A stretch of DNA of 64,000 bases from Chloroflexota bacterium (GCA_030607875.1 JAUWJD010000012.1:18248-82247), one strand, 5' to 3'. Positions 46,001-54,786 are shown, numbered from the stretch's first letter. Numbers and translations are program-made. Notes: generated from the letters alone by a model not told the origin.

Positions 46001-47534
46001 TTAACCCGTGTGCTGCGTACCAGTAGGTCGCCCGAGCCGGGTTGAGGGAAAGCCGAGCATCGCAGGTCAAGACGTGCAATGAGCGCCTGCCCTCGATTTC
46101 CTCACTCATATACTCGTATAATCCGCCGGCTTGGGTGTCTGGGTCAAAATCGAGGATCAAAGACCAGCCTACTCGACCAAGTGGATTCATTAGGGGAGCA
46201 ACTTCGCGAAGATCTGGCCCCGTCACCAGGATGTAGATTCGTTCCCTATCAAACCCTTGACAAGCTTCCAGAAACGGCTCCCATGTGTCGCCTGCTTCCA
46301 TCAGGGCCTTTGTCTGCCGAAGGGCCAACTCTTCTCCAGATTCGGGTAGACGAATCTCAGAATACTGGCACTGCTCACGCAAATAGGTGGCTGCGTACAC
46401 GAAAGCGGCGAAGCGCTCTTCTCTTGACAGACCAGTCTTGTTGCAGAAATTTAGGCCAACGGCTGTGCCAGCTAGGCGGTATAGCCCCCAGAAGTCGTCA
46501 AGCAGCGTCGGATGGTTGCACGATATCCAACTGGCGAGCGCGACTCTCATAGAACGGATGACGGCACAGGCACCGGCTAGCTCTGCGGACACCCAGGTGG
46601 TAGACGGCACATCGACTCTGGCCAGCATTCTCACGAACTCTATCCACTTCTCAACCGAGACACGAGTTGCCTGTCGAAGAAGATAGCTCAGTTCAAGGTA
46701 TGCGTGATCGTACAGAAGAAACGAGTTCTTTCTGAAGTTTGCAAAGTCGATAAGGTAGTATCCCTCGAAATCATCCCCATACTGAGAGAATTCAACAAGT
46801 ACGTTGTTATTGTTGAGATCACCGTGCAGGAAGCCTCGTAGGATATCTAGAGGCCGTGTATCACCCCAAAGCTCCTCATCACACGCGAAGGCATAGGGGT
46901 TGGCGTACATCTCTCCGTCTAGGATGAACCCAGGAGCATTAGCATTGCAGTCGCACTCGTCGTTTAGGAATCCGTGAATACGTCCCTCGTTGGGGCTGAG
47001 ACGGTAACCCAGCCAGTCTGCCAAGATGGACTGAGGGTGCACGTGCGATACAGGCTCAATCCTGTCCTTGTTCCAGAGTTCAAGAAGGCCACTACCCAGC
47101 GTAGAGTAGATCAGCTCGAGTCGGCCCTGTTGGGCGTAGGCTATGAGAGGCCGACATTGCTGCAAGGATCCGCCAGCAATGGTGTATAGAACGAGCAGTG
47201 CTCCGTCCATCTCGATGGGATCGTACACCAGCTGCGCCATATGATGTTGGACGAAATCCTTTGATGCCAGACTTGCCGCCAACCGGTGCTTCTCCGCTTC
47301 GTTCTTCCAGTCGCCCCCCCATTGTGCTGGTCGATCCAATTTGAGTATGAAGTGCTCGACGGAGGTAGGATCCACGGTAGACACACTCACTAGGTAGAGC
47401 AGGGCTCCCGTCCTGCCGCCGGTTAGCTGCTGAAGAGGGCGGATCCGGATGTGCTCGCGTTCTTGCAGAGCCCGAAGTGTGTTCTGGTATTCGGGAACTA
47501 AGGCTTGAAATTGCGGGTCAAGTTCACTGTTCAC
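43065..47534 (-). CDS. Large SAMD9-like STAND P-loop NTPase with N-terminal kinase-like domain
   Basis: About 1489 residues from GTG 47534 (GAGG six bases upstream). The frame is open to 47783, but that first part overlaps the promoter. Residues about 20-320 look like an aminoglycoside-phosphotransferase/kinase fold: 'FILKLD' (Lys near 65), 'HGDLNNNN' (237-244) and 'LIDFANF' (261-267). About 425-610 is a middle alpha/beta region. 'FLYGGKISWFELSLHQDVDR' precedes the P-loop 'HHPGAGGTTVARRIAWDL' (717-734) and a Walker B-like 'LPILVVVESAE'. Helical TPR-like repeats follow ('FWAHLGRYLSWCGEHTKALE'), then a C-terminal OB-like domain ('SGLIARIDRPEAGLIELECG'). The P-loop-TPR-OB order matches SAMD9-family STAND proteins. 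The gene looks more AT-rich than its neighbours. A defence role is inferred, not shown. Confidence 0.75.
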   Translation of the reverse strand: MNSELDPQFQALVPEYQNTLRALQEREHIRIRPLQQLTGGRTGALLYLVSVSTVDPTSVEHFILKLDRPAQWGGDWKNEAEKHRLAASLASKDFVQHHMAQLVYDPIEMDGALLVLYTIAGGSLQQCRPLIAYAQQGRLELIYSTLGSGLLELWNKDRIEPVSHVHPQSILADWLGYRLSPNEGRIHGFLNDECDCNANAPGFILDGEMYANPYAFACDEELWGDTRPLDILRGFLHGDLNNNNVLVEFSQYGDDFEGYYLIDFANFRKNSFLLYDHAYLELSYLLRQATRVSVEKWIEFVRMLARVDVPSTTWVSAELAGACAVIRSMRVALASWISCNHPTLLDDFWGLYRLAGTAVGLNFCNKTGLSREERFAAFVYAATYLREQCQYSEIRLPESGEELALRQTKALMEAGDTWEPFLEACQGFDRERIYILVTGPDLREVAPLMNPLGRVGWSLILDFDPDTQAGGLYEYMSEEIEGRRSLHVLTCDARLSLNPARATYWYAAHGLRGRASTFPIGDGWLPWKLKYSAPLTQILRDLAASSSEQPATSLILWNEPNYVNKICDLLTDAFGDRIDLIFATPQLDPLLEISQVYNGKVFPLQATQITAGLSKLFRRFYFEKKTVSLPGAHKQRVVLKRKDTVFLEEEMTLVHHDVGIQEKDEDGRKSRFLYGGKISWFELSLHQDVDRNKTEYLRNQVRHDLTHRLTTRINLYHHPGAGGTTVARRIAWDLHESYPAVLLHKVSDGTIGRLQLLRRLTSLPILVVVESAEVPLDILEKLYSTVRSENLAVVFLIVSRRFEAVKKEEERVRYLREQLDADEANRFAESYGRVRPDRLALLRDLARNEGTQKLRVPFYFGLTAFDREFTRLDTYVEARLQGMSEEERRIMCYIALAYRYAHQTLPSQMFAHMLGLDGTTTVQLERALDKRRQSLLIRESKEGEVNWRPSHQLVAGEICEHILAGDAAARRMWRDNLSTWAIRFIEDCDALYETTDRVPSERVLDILSRMLVLRHSRDTLGTPAEKPYFERRPNFGQLIQDIQVPEGQLAVLRALAEHFNDQPHFWAHLGRYLSWCGEHTKALEAIEKSLELDDQDHVLHHMKGMTLREQAYGLMKAAEKKARSGEDVTAAALEEIEALLQQAEDAFSLAREMAPDDEYAHVSHIQLLTWTVEFGFKMSGTRSYVDFLTDPSSLKYQEKIELAEGLLQDVKRLRGGEAQRLSHYVVSCETRLNELVGDYAKVIEGWTRLLKRSDVYKPPIRRRLVFAYLGSRKRSWDNLDQEGLNEIVNLMEQNLLREPHNERNIRLWFEAARRTPSVMVDSAIERLSYWRALGGSIDCVYYLYTLHTLKAIEGSAVAKVAAERLVEGSRRQARNLQYRTRSYNWLGKGSGMTRLVHYSRLGGWDREKDFWTNAEPLERISGLIARIDRPEAGLIELECGLRVFFVPGRSRAPDESSFVKERHENERVSFFLGFSYDGLRAWSVKLQKG

Positions 47535-47774
47535 AGTAAACCTCGCTTTCTGGCCGGCATTCTCCAGCAGATGTCTACTCTCACATGTTGGCCTGATGTG
47601 TGCTGATCGCACGTCGCCGAGACAGATGCCATCCTTCAGTCCAGTCTTCGGGTTGCTCAAAGAAGAAGACGGCTGTTTAATCCGAAGAAGAGAGGCTTGG
47701 GTTCGTGTGGTGGGATCTACGTTGGCCGGGCTTCTTGGACATTGCGGGAGACGGACAGCTATTTGTTGCTCATG

Positions 47775-47803
47775 ATTATACAAGATAGCACGCTACATGA
47801 CAA
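47775..47803 (-). promoter_or_regulatory. Sigma-70-type promoter of the large NTPase gene
   Basis: On the minus strand, -35 TTGTCA (47798-47803), exactly 17 bases, -10 TATAAT (47775-47780). Transcription should start near 47768, leaving about 230 bases of leader before the chosen GTG. Confidence 0.7.
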
Positions 47804-47975
47804 AACGGTGGTCTGCTTGCTACATGGGCCGATGCTATTCAGCGGAGTTTGCCGTTCCACGAGCTACGCAACCCCCAGATGCCCGTGCACTCCGGCAGGA
47901 TGACCCAGTTGTTCTTCACCATCTTCGCGGCCAGGGACTCGAAGCGGTAGTCGGCGCGAATCCAGGCGGAGAACC

Positions 47976-48497
47976 TCACGTCTGGGGTCTCAGCCTCGCC
48001 AGCAGCTTTCGGCCACGGCTTCTCATCGCCGGGCTGCCACTCTCGGTGAGTCCTTCCAGCAACTCGATCACTTGCGCACGGAGGCTGGCATCTTCCTCGG
48101 CCAGGTCGGCCAGCGCCTGCATGGCAAAGGTCTTGACGATTTTGCTTGGGTCATCCAGGTACTCCGTCAGGATTTCGACCACGACGGCGCGTTGGTGGGC
48201 GCTCCAGTCCAGCCGGGGGATCATCTGCGCCACGTGCCAGCGCACCTCTTGCTGCTCGATGCGTGCCACCCGCTCGATCAACGCCTGCTTGTACGGCTCC
48301 AGGTACTCTGGGTGTCTTGCCGTGACCTTCTCCGCCACATCGGCGCAGCGCATGCGCACCACGGAATCGTCGCCGAGCATGCCCTGGAATATTGGGTCGA
48401 ACAATGTCGGATCGTTGAGCACCTCTTCGACGACTTCGTTGGCCCGCCCAATGGAACGCCGGTCCCCGCCCTCCAACTTCTTTAGGATGTCGCTCAT
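47976..48497 (-). CDS. HEAT-repeat protein
   Basis: 173 residues of paired helices: 'GMLGDDSVVRMRCADVAEKV', 'QEVRWHVAQMIPRL' and 'DDPSKIVKTFAMQALADLAE' are HEAT-type repeats, a scaffold for protein binding. No enzyme motif is present. Past its stop another minus-strand frame continues ('RFSAWIRADYRFESLAAKM' to about 47836), which could be a frameshifted tail or an unrelated remnant. It is the nearest gene upstream of the large NTPase and on the same strand. Confidence 0.75.
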   Translation of the reverse strand: MSDILKKLEGGDRRSIGRANEVVEEVLNDPTLFDPIFQGMLGDDSVVRMRCADVAEKVTARHPEYLEPYKQALIERVARIEQQEVRWHVAQMIPRLDWSAHQRAVVVEILTEYLDDPSKIVKTFAMQALADLAEEDASLRAQVIELLEGLTESGSPAMRSRGRKLLARLRPQT

Positions 48498-48544
48498 GGT
48501 TGCACTCGCTTGATTGTACTGCTTCCGGGTGCCGAACAGAAATC

Positions 48545-48596
48545 ACCGCAGAGATCGCAGAGGGCTGTTTCGCAATTCCTCTGCGCACTCCTCGGT
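48545..48596. repeat. Solo 'ACCGCAGAGA' palindromic repeat
   Basis: ACCGCAGAGATCGCAGAGG (48545-48563) and an imperfect complement CCTCTGCGCACTCCTCGGT (48578-48596) around 14 bases. Same family as the ends of the element at 30260-30589. Confidence 0.6.
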
Positions 48597-48679
48597 CTTT
48601 GCGAAGCACCCCGACGTCCCTGCAGTCCCGCCATTTGTCAAGCGGGGATTCGGCGGGGTTGCGTTTCAAATCCGTGTCC

Positions 48680-49285
48680 CTATTCGAAAGGCTGGCGGAT
48701 GATGGTCTTGAGCTTGTCCGGCGCTGTTCTGTTCGGATCGCTGAGGTAGATCTCGTGGTGCTTGCCCCTGAGCTTGTGCCCCTGCTCTTCGATGAACTGG
48801 TGGATTCGCTGGATGGTCTCGTCCTCGTTTGAGTACGGGCCAATGTACAGGATGTGCGCCGACGGCCCTTCGTGGTATGTGTCAAGCCGCACTCGCGAGG
48901 CTGCAGGCAGACCCTTCTTCTCCTGCACCTGCACCTTGGCCTCTTCGACCATCTCCTCGCTCACAAAGCCCGGCACGAGGATCATCATCGTCCATTTCCA
49001 CGCCTCCTTGTTCGCCTCGGTGAACGCCATCATGTCCTCTGCCCACCACAGGCCTTCGAGGGGCATCACCTTGAAGTCGATCTCCCGTGTTTTCTTGACC
49101 GCGAACTTGAGTGTATAAGCGACCGAGTACAGCGCGCCAACCGCCTCGGCGTACGCCTCGGCTCCGGGTGCTCCCTCGCCGTCGAGCATCAGAAATGGCA
49201 GCGGCGGGATATCAACTGCTGTGACTTCCTTCTTCGAGGGCTTGTACAGGTGTTTGAGTTCTTTCATCAGATCGATCTTTTCCAT
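48680..49285 (-). CDS. GyrI-like small-molecule-binding domain protein
   Basis: 201 residues from ATG 49285 with GGAGGAAAACG upstream; the longer open frame to 49669 overlaps the next gene and is not coding. The GyrI-like/SOUL-type fold is indicated by 'PPLPFLMLDGEGAPGAEAYA', 'EALYSVAYTLKFAVK'-like segment, 'LEGLWWAEDM' and 'RLDTYHEGPSAHILYIGPYS'. Relatives bind hydrophobic small molecules, and some hydrolyse them. No DNA-binding domain is attached. Confidence 0.85.
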   Translation of the reverse strand: MEKIDLMKELKHLYKPSKKEVTAVDIPPLPFLMLDGEGAPGAEAYAEAVGALYSVAYTLKFAVKKTREIDFKVMPLEGLWWAEDMMAFTEANKEAWKWTMMILVPGFVSEEMVEEAKVQVQEKKGLPAASRVRLDTYHEGPSAHILYIGPYSNEDETIQRIHQFIEEQGHKLRGKHHEIYLSDPNRTAPDKLKTIIRQPFE

Positions 49286-49329
49286 CGTTTTCCTCCATTT
49301 GTCTTGTATGTTGCAGCGAACAGACTTTG

Positions 49330-50355
49330 TCAAGCGACGATTTGACTCAGACCTTCCCACGCGGCCTGCTCCCGGTCGGCGATTGCCTTCATTCGCGACG
49401 TGGCGTCGGGCAACAGCGCCGCCGGATCCGGTGCTTCGTACGCTTCTTTGAAGATCTCGGCCACTTCCTGCCAGCGGTCGCCGATTTCGTGCATCTGGTC
49501 GCCAACTTCGTCCAGGCGCGGCTCGCCGGTGATCTCTGCCGCCGTCTTCAGGAAGCGCCCATACATGTAGCGGAAGATGCCGCCGCCGGTGCCACCAGTA
49601 GCATCGATGAAAATGAAGATATTGAAGCATGTCCAGCGCAGCCGTTCTTCGTCCATCTGCTGTGGCCATTTCAGGGTTCGTTTGACTGCCGTGCGGATGC
49701 CCTTGACGCCAAGATTGTGGATGGGGGGTTCCAGCATGCCCTTGCTGGCCTCGCGGATCGCATGGCGCACTTCTTCGGCAGTTGGCGGACGCTTGGTGCT
49801 AAAGTCGAAGGTGTACCAGGTGTGCAGCGGCGGGAAGGGTTTGAATGTGGAGCCACGCGCTTTCGCCAGGTCTTGCAGTGACATGGGATGCAGTGCCGCG
49901 TCGCGGTCGGCGATGAGCACCTGTTTCGCCTTGCGGTCGTAGCCGGCGACGACAACCACGTGTTGTCCAAAGTGATAGTCCTCAGGCAGATCGAAGTAGG
50001 GCAGGAAGCCCATGTCCACGTGAATCATCACCGGCTTACCCGCCGTCAGCATCTCCAAGAGGGCCTTCTCCGCTTTGCGGGCGCTCTTGGTACGGAAGAT
50101 TTCGACCTGAACCCCGGTGCGGCGTCCAACGGTCTTTTCGAGGCCCTCTACGCCTGGGCGGTCAAAGTTGGCCCGACCGCCGTAGAAGGGGTCGATACCC
50201 TTCTGGTGCCAATAGATAAAGCCCACGCCCGCGCCCAGTCCCAACAGCAGGTCCTCGCTAATCGGGTAGCCGTGAAACTCATAGATGTGGCGCATCGAGC
50301 CTGTAACGCAGTGATGCGTCTCCAGCGATTGGAAGCCTTGTAGTGGTTTCAACAT
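49330..50355 (-). CDS. BtrH N-terminal domain / DUF4872 protein
   Basis: About 341 residues from ATG 50355 (or the adjacent ATG 50358), preceded by CAGGAG. The opening 'FQSLETHHCVTGSMRHIYEF' carries the Cys and His of the BtrH-type papain-like N-domain, which in butirosin synthesis transfers an acyl group from a carrier protein. 'GKPVMIHVDMGFLPYFDLPE', 'HFGQHVVVVAGYD' and 'VLIADRD' complete that domain; the second half matches DUF4872. It lies 17 bases after the queuosine-salvage gene. The acyl donor and acceptor here are unknown. Confidence 0.8.
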   Translation of the reverse strand: MLKPLQGFQSLETHHCVTGSMRHIYEFHGYPISEDLLLGLGAGVGFIYWHQKGIDPFYGGRANFDRPGVEGLEKTVGRRTGVQVEIFRTKSARKAEKALLEMLTAGKPVMIHVDMGFLPYFDLPEDYHFGQHVVVVAGYDRKAKQVLIADRDAALHPMSLQDLAKARGSTFKPFPPLHTWYTFDFSTKRPPTAEEVRHAIREASKGMLEPPIHNLGVKGIRTAVKRTLKWPQQMDEERLRWTCFNIFIFIDATGGTGGGIFRYMYGRFLKTAAEITGEPRLDEVGDQMHEIGDRWQEVAEIFKEAYEAPDPAALLPDATSRMKAIADREQAAWEGLSQIVA

Positions 50356-50372
50356 CATGCACTCCTGCAAGT

Positions 50373-51338
50373 CTAGTAGTAAACCGTGCGCGTTCTGTGG
50401 CGGGGTCGTGCTTTGTAGTGTGGCTGCTGCCCACGGTTCCACAAGAGGTAGTCCAGTTTCATCGGCGGGACATCGCGCCCCGACCTGTGCAACTCTGCGC
50501 TCAATAGCTCAACCGCGTGCAGGGCGCAGGCTCTGATCTCCACTTCCTCTGCGCATCCCGCAGGTATCCATTCTTCGCGCTCGATCCGGGCAGCCAGGTC
50601 GTCTCCGTACAACAGCACCCCGTCGGTGCGCAGCACGTGCGGTACCAGGCTGTCGGCAAAGATGGTCAGCCGGTCGAGATCCTCAAAATGGCCTGGACCC
50701 TGGCCGTCGAAAGCAATCCACAGGTCTGCCGCCGTGATCTGAGCCCGCTTGTAGAAGGGCACTTTCAGATCGCCGTAGGAAGCGACATCATTGAAGTAGG
50801 GCATCTCGATGAGCAGTAGCGCCAGCCGCTCGGCAGAGCCACCGGCGCTCTCCACCAGTCCAACAAAGCTCTCCCCGAAGCGCTCGAGCAGATACTGCCC
50901 CAGGTCATTGAGCGCGTTGGCAAAGAGCTGCATCAGCTCGCCGATGGGTGCGTTGTCGACGTCTTGCCCAAACACTTGTGCGCAGTCCTGCACGGTAAGC
51001 TGAGTCAGTCCTTGCGCAGATAACGGGCCATGTGCTTTGTAGTAGTCGTTGAGCGAACTGGCAATGGTGAAGTAGCCGGACATGCCAGGCCGCTTGCGCA
51101 GGTGTGGAAAGTAGCCTGAGCCAAAGTTGATCGCATCCAGGGTTAGGAAGAAGGCCACGGTGTCATTGCCGTGTCCGAGATAGTGGCTGGCGGCATCGTG
51201 CTCCGGCCGGGCGAGCTGTTCCAGTGGCAGGGATGCAGCATACGAGGCGATACGATCATAGTTGATTTGCACATCACGCGCCCGTTCTGCGACTGCTTCA
51301 CAGGCTTTGCGCACCTTCTCCAACAGACTTGGGCACAT
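50373..51338 (-). CDS. DUF2419 queuosine salvage protein (Qng1-like N-glycosylase)
   Basis: 321 residues. Strong match to the queuosine-salvage family: 'FFLTLDAINFGSGYFPHLR', 'GYFTIASSLNDYY', 'LVESAGGSAERLALLLIEM', 'VPFYKRAQITAADLWIAFDG', 'DLDRLTIFADSLVPHVLR', 'EVEIRACALHAVELLSAEL' and the terminal 'RHRTRTVYY'. Known members release queuine base from queuosine 5'-phosphate. First of a run of small metabolic genes on the minus strand, 33 bases after the methyltransferase gene. Confidence 0.9.
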   Translation of the reverse strand: MCPSLLEKVRKACEAVAERARDVQINYDRIASYAASLPLEQLARPEHDAASHYLGHGNDTVAFFLTLDAINFGSGYFPHLRKRPGMSGYFTIASSLNDYYKAHGPLSAQGLTQLTVQDCAQVFGQDVDNAPIGELMQLFANALNDLGQYLLERFGESFVGLVESAGGSAERLALLLIEMPYFNDVASYGDLKVPFYKRAQITAADLWIAFDGQGPGHFEDLDRLTIFADSLVPHVLRTDGVLLYGDDLAARIEREEWIPAGCAEEVEIRACALHAVELLSAELHRSGRDVPPMKLDYLLWNRGQQPHYKARPRHRTRTVYY

Positions 51339-51371
51339 CGATGGTATTCCTTCCTGTCTGAGATATGGGGG

Positions 51372-52226
51372 TCAGGGGTTTGAGTGGGCAACCCTGGTCG
51401 TATGGTCACACATCGGTGGTCGAGGTTCACCGACGTGGCGCGCATCAAAGATGCCACTATCTTTGGTGATGTGAATGGCTCCTCCGCAAAGCGCCAACTC
51501 CCGTTTTACAGCTTCCGCGAACCCGGCCCGCCATTCAGCCGAGACATCTCTTCCGCTGGCAACATACTCGACGAGCGGTTCGATTTCTGTGACCACGAGC
51601 GTATCCTTATAGCGGCGCACGACAACATCGGAGAACCACTCTGAGAGCTGAGCGGAGCCGCTCTCCAGTCTGAAATCCTCGACAGAGTGCACGTCCGAGC
51701 ATGCAAGACTGGGGTCAAATCTATGCACTAGCTCGGCCAGTTCGCGCAGATGATCTCGTCCGACGGTCGTGGCATAGAAATGCCCGCCAGGTCGCAGAAC
51801 TCTCTGAATCTCTGACAGTGCTCTCGCTCGATCCGGCACGTGGTAGAGCATGTGGTTGGCGATAACGACCTCGAACCGTTGATCTGCGAAGGGAATGGAT
51901 TGCGCATTGATCACCAGGAAGGTGAATTGGCGTTGGTTGCGGCCAAGGTTCCCCTCTGCCTCGCGCACCATGCCCGGTAAGAGGTCTGACAGTGTGAGCT
52001 GCCACCCTTCCTGCTGGCGATGTATGTTCTGAAGCCACAGATCGCCTGGTCCGCAGCCCAGTTCCAGGATGCGGCACTGTGGAGGAAGATCAAGTTGGTC
52101 GAAAACCCAGCGGTGCCAACCGTATTTGTTCGTGCTGAAACGTGCGTGTAGTTGGATGCGCGCGTTGAGGTTCGATGCGTCCCGGTATTGTTCGCCGACA
52201 TAGGCTGGGTCTGAAATGCGCGACAT
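51372..52226 (-). CDS. SAM-dependent methyltransferase (type 11)
   Basis: 284 residues from ATG 52226 with AGGA upstream; the frame open to 52289 overlaps the acyl-CoA dehydrogenase gene. 'CRILELGCGPGDLWLQ' is the SAM motif, 'FEVVIANHMLYHVPD' the post-II region and 'RVLRPGGHFYATT' motif III. The N-terminal 'LHARFSTNKYGWHRWVFDQL' recurs in a methyltransferase group often next to antibiotic or cofactor genes. The substrate is unknown. Confidence 0.85.
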   Translation of the reverse strand: MSRISDPAYVGEQYRDASNLNARIQLHARFSTNKYGWHRWVFDQLDLPPQCRILELGCGPGDLWLQNIHRQQEGWQLTLSDLLPGMVREAEGNLGRNQRQFTFLVINAQSIPFADQRFEVVIANHMLYHVPDRARALSEIQRVLRPGGHFYATTVGRDHLRELAELVHRFDPSLACSDVHSVEDFRLESGSAQLSEWFSDVVVRRYKDTLVVTEIEPLVEYVASGRDVSAEWRAGFAEAVKRELALCGGAIHITKDSGIFDARHVGEPRPPMCDHTTRVAHSNP

Positions 52227-52233
52227 TGGAATC

Positions 52234-53469
52234 CTACTCGTAAACCTTCTCTTCGCTCCGTTCCGCTTGTGCCGCATCGGGTTCCACATCGCGGCCGGCA
52301 GGACCCCGGCTGAGCAATTCCTTGTAGTACTCGTGCTGGATGACCAGATCCATGATCTCGTTTGTGCCAGTCCAGATCATGATCAGGCGCGCATCGCGCA
52401 GCAGGCGCTCCACCGGATAGACGTCAGTGTAACCGATGCCACCCATGATCTGCATGGCGTGGTTCACCACCTGCCAGGCGGCCTCGGTGGCGAATTTCTT
52501 GGACTCGGAAACCAGGCGCCGCACGCGCGACGCATCTTTGTCCGTGTCTGCTGCGTGCGCAGTGGCGTAAATCAGGCTGCGGGCAGCGTCCAGCAGGGTG
52601 ATGCTCTCTGCCACTTTGAAGCTGACGCCTTCAAAGGTGCGGATGGCAGCGCCAAAGGCTTTGCGTCGGTCGCTGTAGCGCGCTGCCACCTCCAGCGCAG
52701 CCCGTGCCAGCCCCACCGCGCCCGCAGCACTGGTCAGCCGTTCCGGCACCATCATGCGGTAAAAGATCTCTGCACCCCCGTTCTCACGGCCCACCAGGTT
52801 CTCCGCGGGCACACGCGCCTCGCGGAAGGTTATGCGGCCGGTACCTCCGCCTCGCGTGCCCATCAGCCCGTAGACGTGCTCGACGTCCACGCCTGGCCCG
52901 CGATCCACCAGAAAAGCACTGATTCCCTTGCGTGGTGGCGCTTGTGGGTTGGTACGCGCATAGACCAGAAAGTAGTCAGCGCCTTCCGCCCCGACCACAA
53001 AGCGTTTCTGGCCCTGCAGGATGTATGCCTCCCCATCCCGGCGCGCCTGTGTCGTGGTGCCGAAGAAATCGGAGCCGCCACGCGGCTCGGTGAGCGCCTC
53101 GGCACAGGTCAGCTTGCCCTCCAGCGTTGGCCGCAGGTACTTCTCCTTTTGGGCTTCGGTGCCAAAGACGGAGATGGCCTCGCCGACGATGCTGGGCAGG
53201 CTGTAGAGGCAAGCCAGGCTGGTGCCCAGCACGCCGACTTCTTCGATGGCCACCACCTCTGATGTCCAGGGAAGCCCACGCCCACCCCATTGCGGCGCAA
53301 AGCGCAGGCCCAGCAGCTTGCGCCGTGCCGCATCCTCCACGTACTGCCGTGGGTAGCGCACCCGGTCGGCATCCATGTCCAGCAGCAGTTGCCGGGGCAC
53401 GCTCTTGACGAACGCCCGCACCTCCTCACGCAGAGCGCGCTGTTCTTCGGTCAGCAGGGATTCGAGCAC
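52234..53469 (-). CDS. Acyl-CoA dehydrogenase
   Basis: 411 residues from GTG 53469 (AGGAGG seven bases upstream). FAD enzyme introducing an alpha-beta double bond in acyl-CoAs. '[19 protein letters not shown]' and '[18 protein letters not shown]' bind FAD, '[20 protein letters not shown]' is the second signature, and '[14 protein letters not shown]' carries the usual catalytic Glu position. The C-terminal 20 residues are extra and acidic. No other beta-oxidation gene is in the window, so the substrate chain is open. Confidence 0.9.
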   Translation of the reverse strand: MLESLLTEEQRALREEVRAFVKSVPRQLLLDMDADRVRYPRQYVEDAARRKLLGLRFAPQWGGRGLPWTSEVVAIEEVGVLGTSLACLYSLPSIVGEAISVFGTEAQKEKYLRPTLEGKLTCAEALTEPRGGSDFFGTTTQARRDGEAYILQGQKRFVVGAEGADYFLVYARTNPQAPPRKGISAFLVDRGPGVDVEHVYGLMGTRGGGTGRITFREARVPAENLVGRENGGAEIFYRMMVPERLTSAAGAVGLARAALEVAARYSDRRKAFGAAIRTFEGVSFKVAESITLLDAARSLIYATAHAADTDKDASRVRRLVSESKKFATEAAWQVVNHAMQIMGGIGYTDVYPVERLLRDARLIMIWTGTNEIMDLVIQHEYYKELLSRGPAGRDVEPDAAQAERSEEKVYE

Positions 53470-53526
53470 GACAAACCTCCTCGTAAATGCCTCTGCCGCA
53501 TGGGCGCCTATTGGCCCAATTGCGAA

Positions 53527-54645
53527 TCAGAAGACTCTGCCCAGGACGGGGACCTTTTTCAACAGCAGAACGCTAACTCCCCATGAGAGCAGAATGGCAA
53601 GGGCAATTACCAAGACCGCCTTCAAGAGAAGTGGCAGCGCAATGCCCACAAAGACATAGGCCAGTGGGAACACAAAGACTGGATGAACGTAGTACATGCT
53701 GTAAGAGCTGGCCGCTAGTCTTCCCCAGAGGGAATCGGAAGCCCCAGCCCGTCGCTGGAAGAACGCAACTCCAGCCAGCAGCGAGGACAAGCAGAAAGCA
53801 TTGAAAAGTGCAGCATTTACGGCTTTGAGAGCTATTGTTGCCTGTGCAGCGGGCGCAACGCTCAGCCGGTAGCTCAGATACAGCGCTCCTGACAACGTAC
53901 AGATAAGCGCCCAGGCATCGAAAGCTGGTTTGTACCCATCCGCTGTGAACCACGCATGCTCATAGGCATATATGCCCAGGACAAAGTACCCGATGTACAG
54001 CGGCACTCTCAGCGGTTGGAAGACAAGGAGGTAGCCGAGTTTGATCCAGGTGTCGAGAGGGAAGGCCAGATTCATGTAGAAGAAGCCAGCAGTTGTGATG
54101 GCTGCGAATCCGGAGAACAGCATTGGGGAGGGGCTGGACGCCTCCTGGCGGATCGAACCATAGCGGTCATTCGCCTCATAGAGCACGGCCAGTGCCACAA
54201 ACATGAGAAGAAGGACGCCTAGAAACCAGTACACTGTCTGCTGGTACATGTCTCCCCAGAAATCACTGATCCAGAACTGGAGCAGACTGACGGGGACGCC
54301 TCGGGAAAGGTAGGTAATGTACACAATCGGTGGGGCAAGCAGCAGTACTCCGAACATCCAGGGGATTCCGAGTCTCACCAACTTGTCCCTCAGGAACAGC
54401 TTGGCTCCTCTTTTCTGCAGCGAAGGAAGCGCAAAGTAGCCGGCGACAAAGAACATGGCCGGCATGATCGGGACATCGATCAGCAACACCAGCGCGGTGA
54501 AGAATAGGCTGTTCGTGGGTTCAAGAACGTACCACCATGAGGGGGCGAGGGCCATGTACGTAACGGATCCGTGAAGCACGATTACCAGCACGACCACAAA
54601 TGCACGCAGGTGGTCCAGAGCATGTATACGGTTGGATGTGGGCAT
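53527..54645 (-). CDS. Acyltransferase 3 family membrane protein
   Basis: 372 residues with about ten membrane helices. The acyltransferase-3 signature is at the N-terminus: 'IHALDHLRAFVVVLVIVLHG' (conserved Arg and His). Relatives acetylate or succinylate sugars of exported glycans (OafA, MdoC). The helix 'LIDVPIMPAMFFVAGYFAL' also follows the family pattern. It has its own promoter at 54751-54778. The target glycan is unknown. Confidence 0.87.
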   Translation of the reverse strand: MPTSNRIHALDHLRAFVVVLVIVLHGSVTYMALAPSWWYVLEPTNSLFFTALVLLIDVPIMPAMFFVAGYFALPSLQKRGAKLFLRDKLVRLGIPWMFGVLLLAPPIVYITYLSRGVPVSLLQFWISDFWGDMYQQTVYWFLGVLLLMFVALAVLYEANDRYGSIRQEASSPSPMLFSGFAAITTAGFFYMNLAFPLDTWIKLGYLLVFQPLRVPLYIGYFVLGIYAYEHAWFTADGYKPAFDAWALICTLSGALYLSYRLSVAPAAQATIALKAVNAALFNAFCLSSLLAGVAFFQRRAGASDSLWGRLAASSYSMYYVHPVFVFPLAYVFVGIALPLLLKAVLVIALAILLSWGVSVLLLKKVPVLGRVF

Positions 54646-54750
54646 TTCGTCTCCAGTCGACGATTTTGGCGCTTTGCGCGCTCAATTAGAGCGGTGAGCA
54701 GCCTCCATTGTTGTCCGCCTCATGCACATATCGTCCTTGTGCTCGCCTAG

Positions 54751-54778
54751 ATTATAGCACAGTTCTTGCTGGTAACAA
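54751..54778 (-). promoter_or_regulatory. Sigma-70-type promoter of the acyltransferase gene
   Basis: On the minus strand, -35 TTGTTA (54773-54778), a 16-base spacer, -10 TATAAT (54751-54756). It begins only eight bases from the IS remnant at 54787. Confidence 0.65.
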
Positions 54779-54786
54779 CTTGACAG

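Noticed and set aside
48680..49669. N-terminally extended GyrI-like protein of 329 residues
   Set aside because: The first 128 codons overlap the BtrH-like gene in another frame; the start at 49285 has a strong ribosome site.
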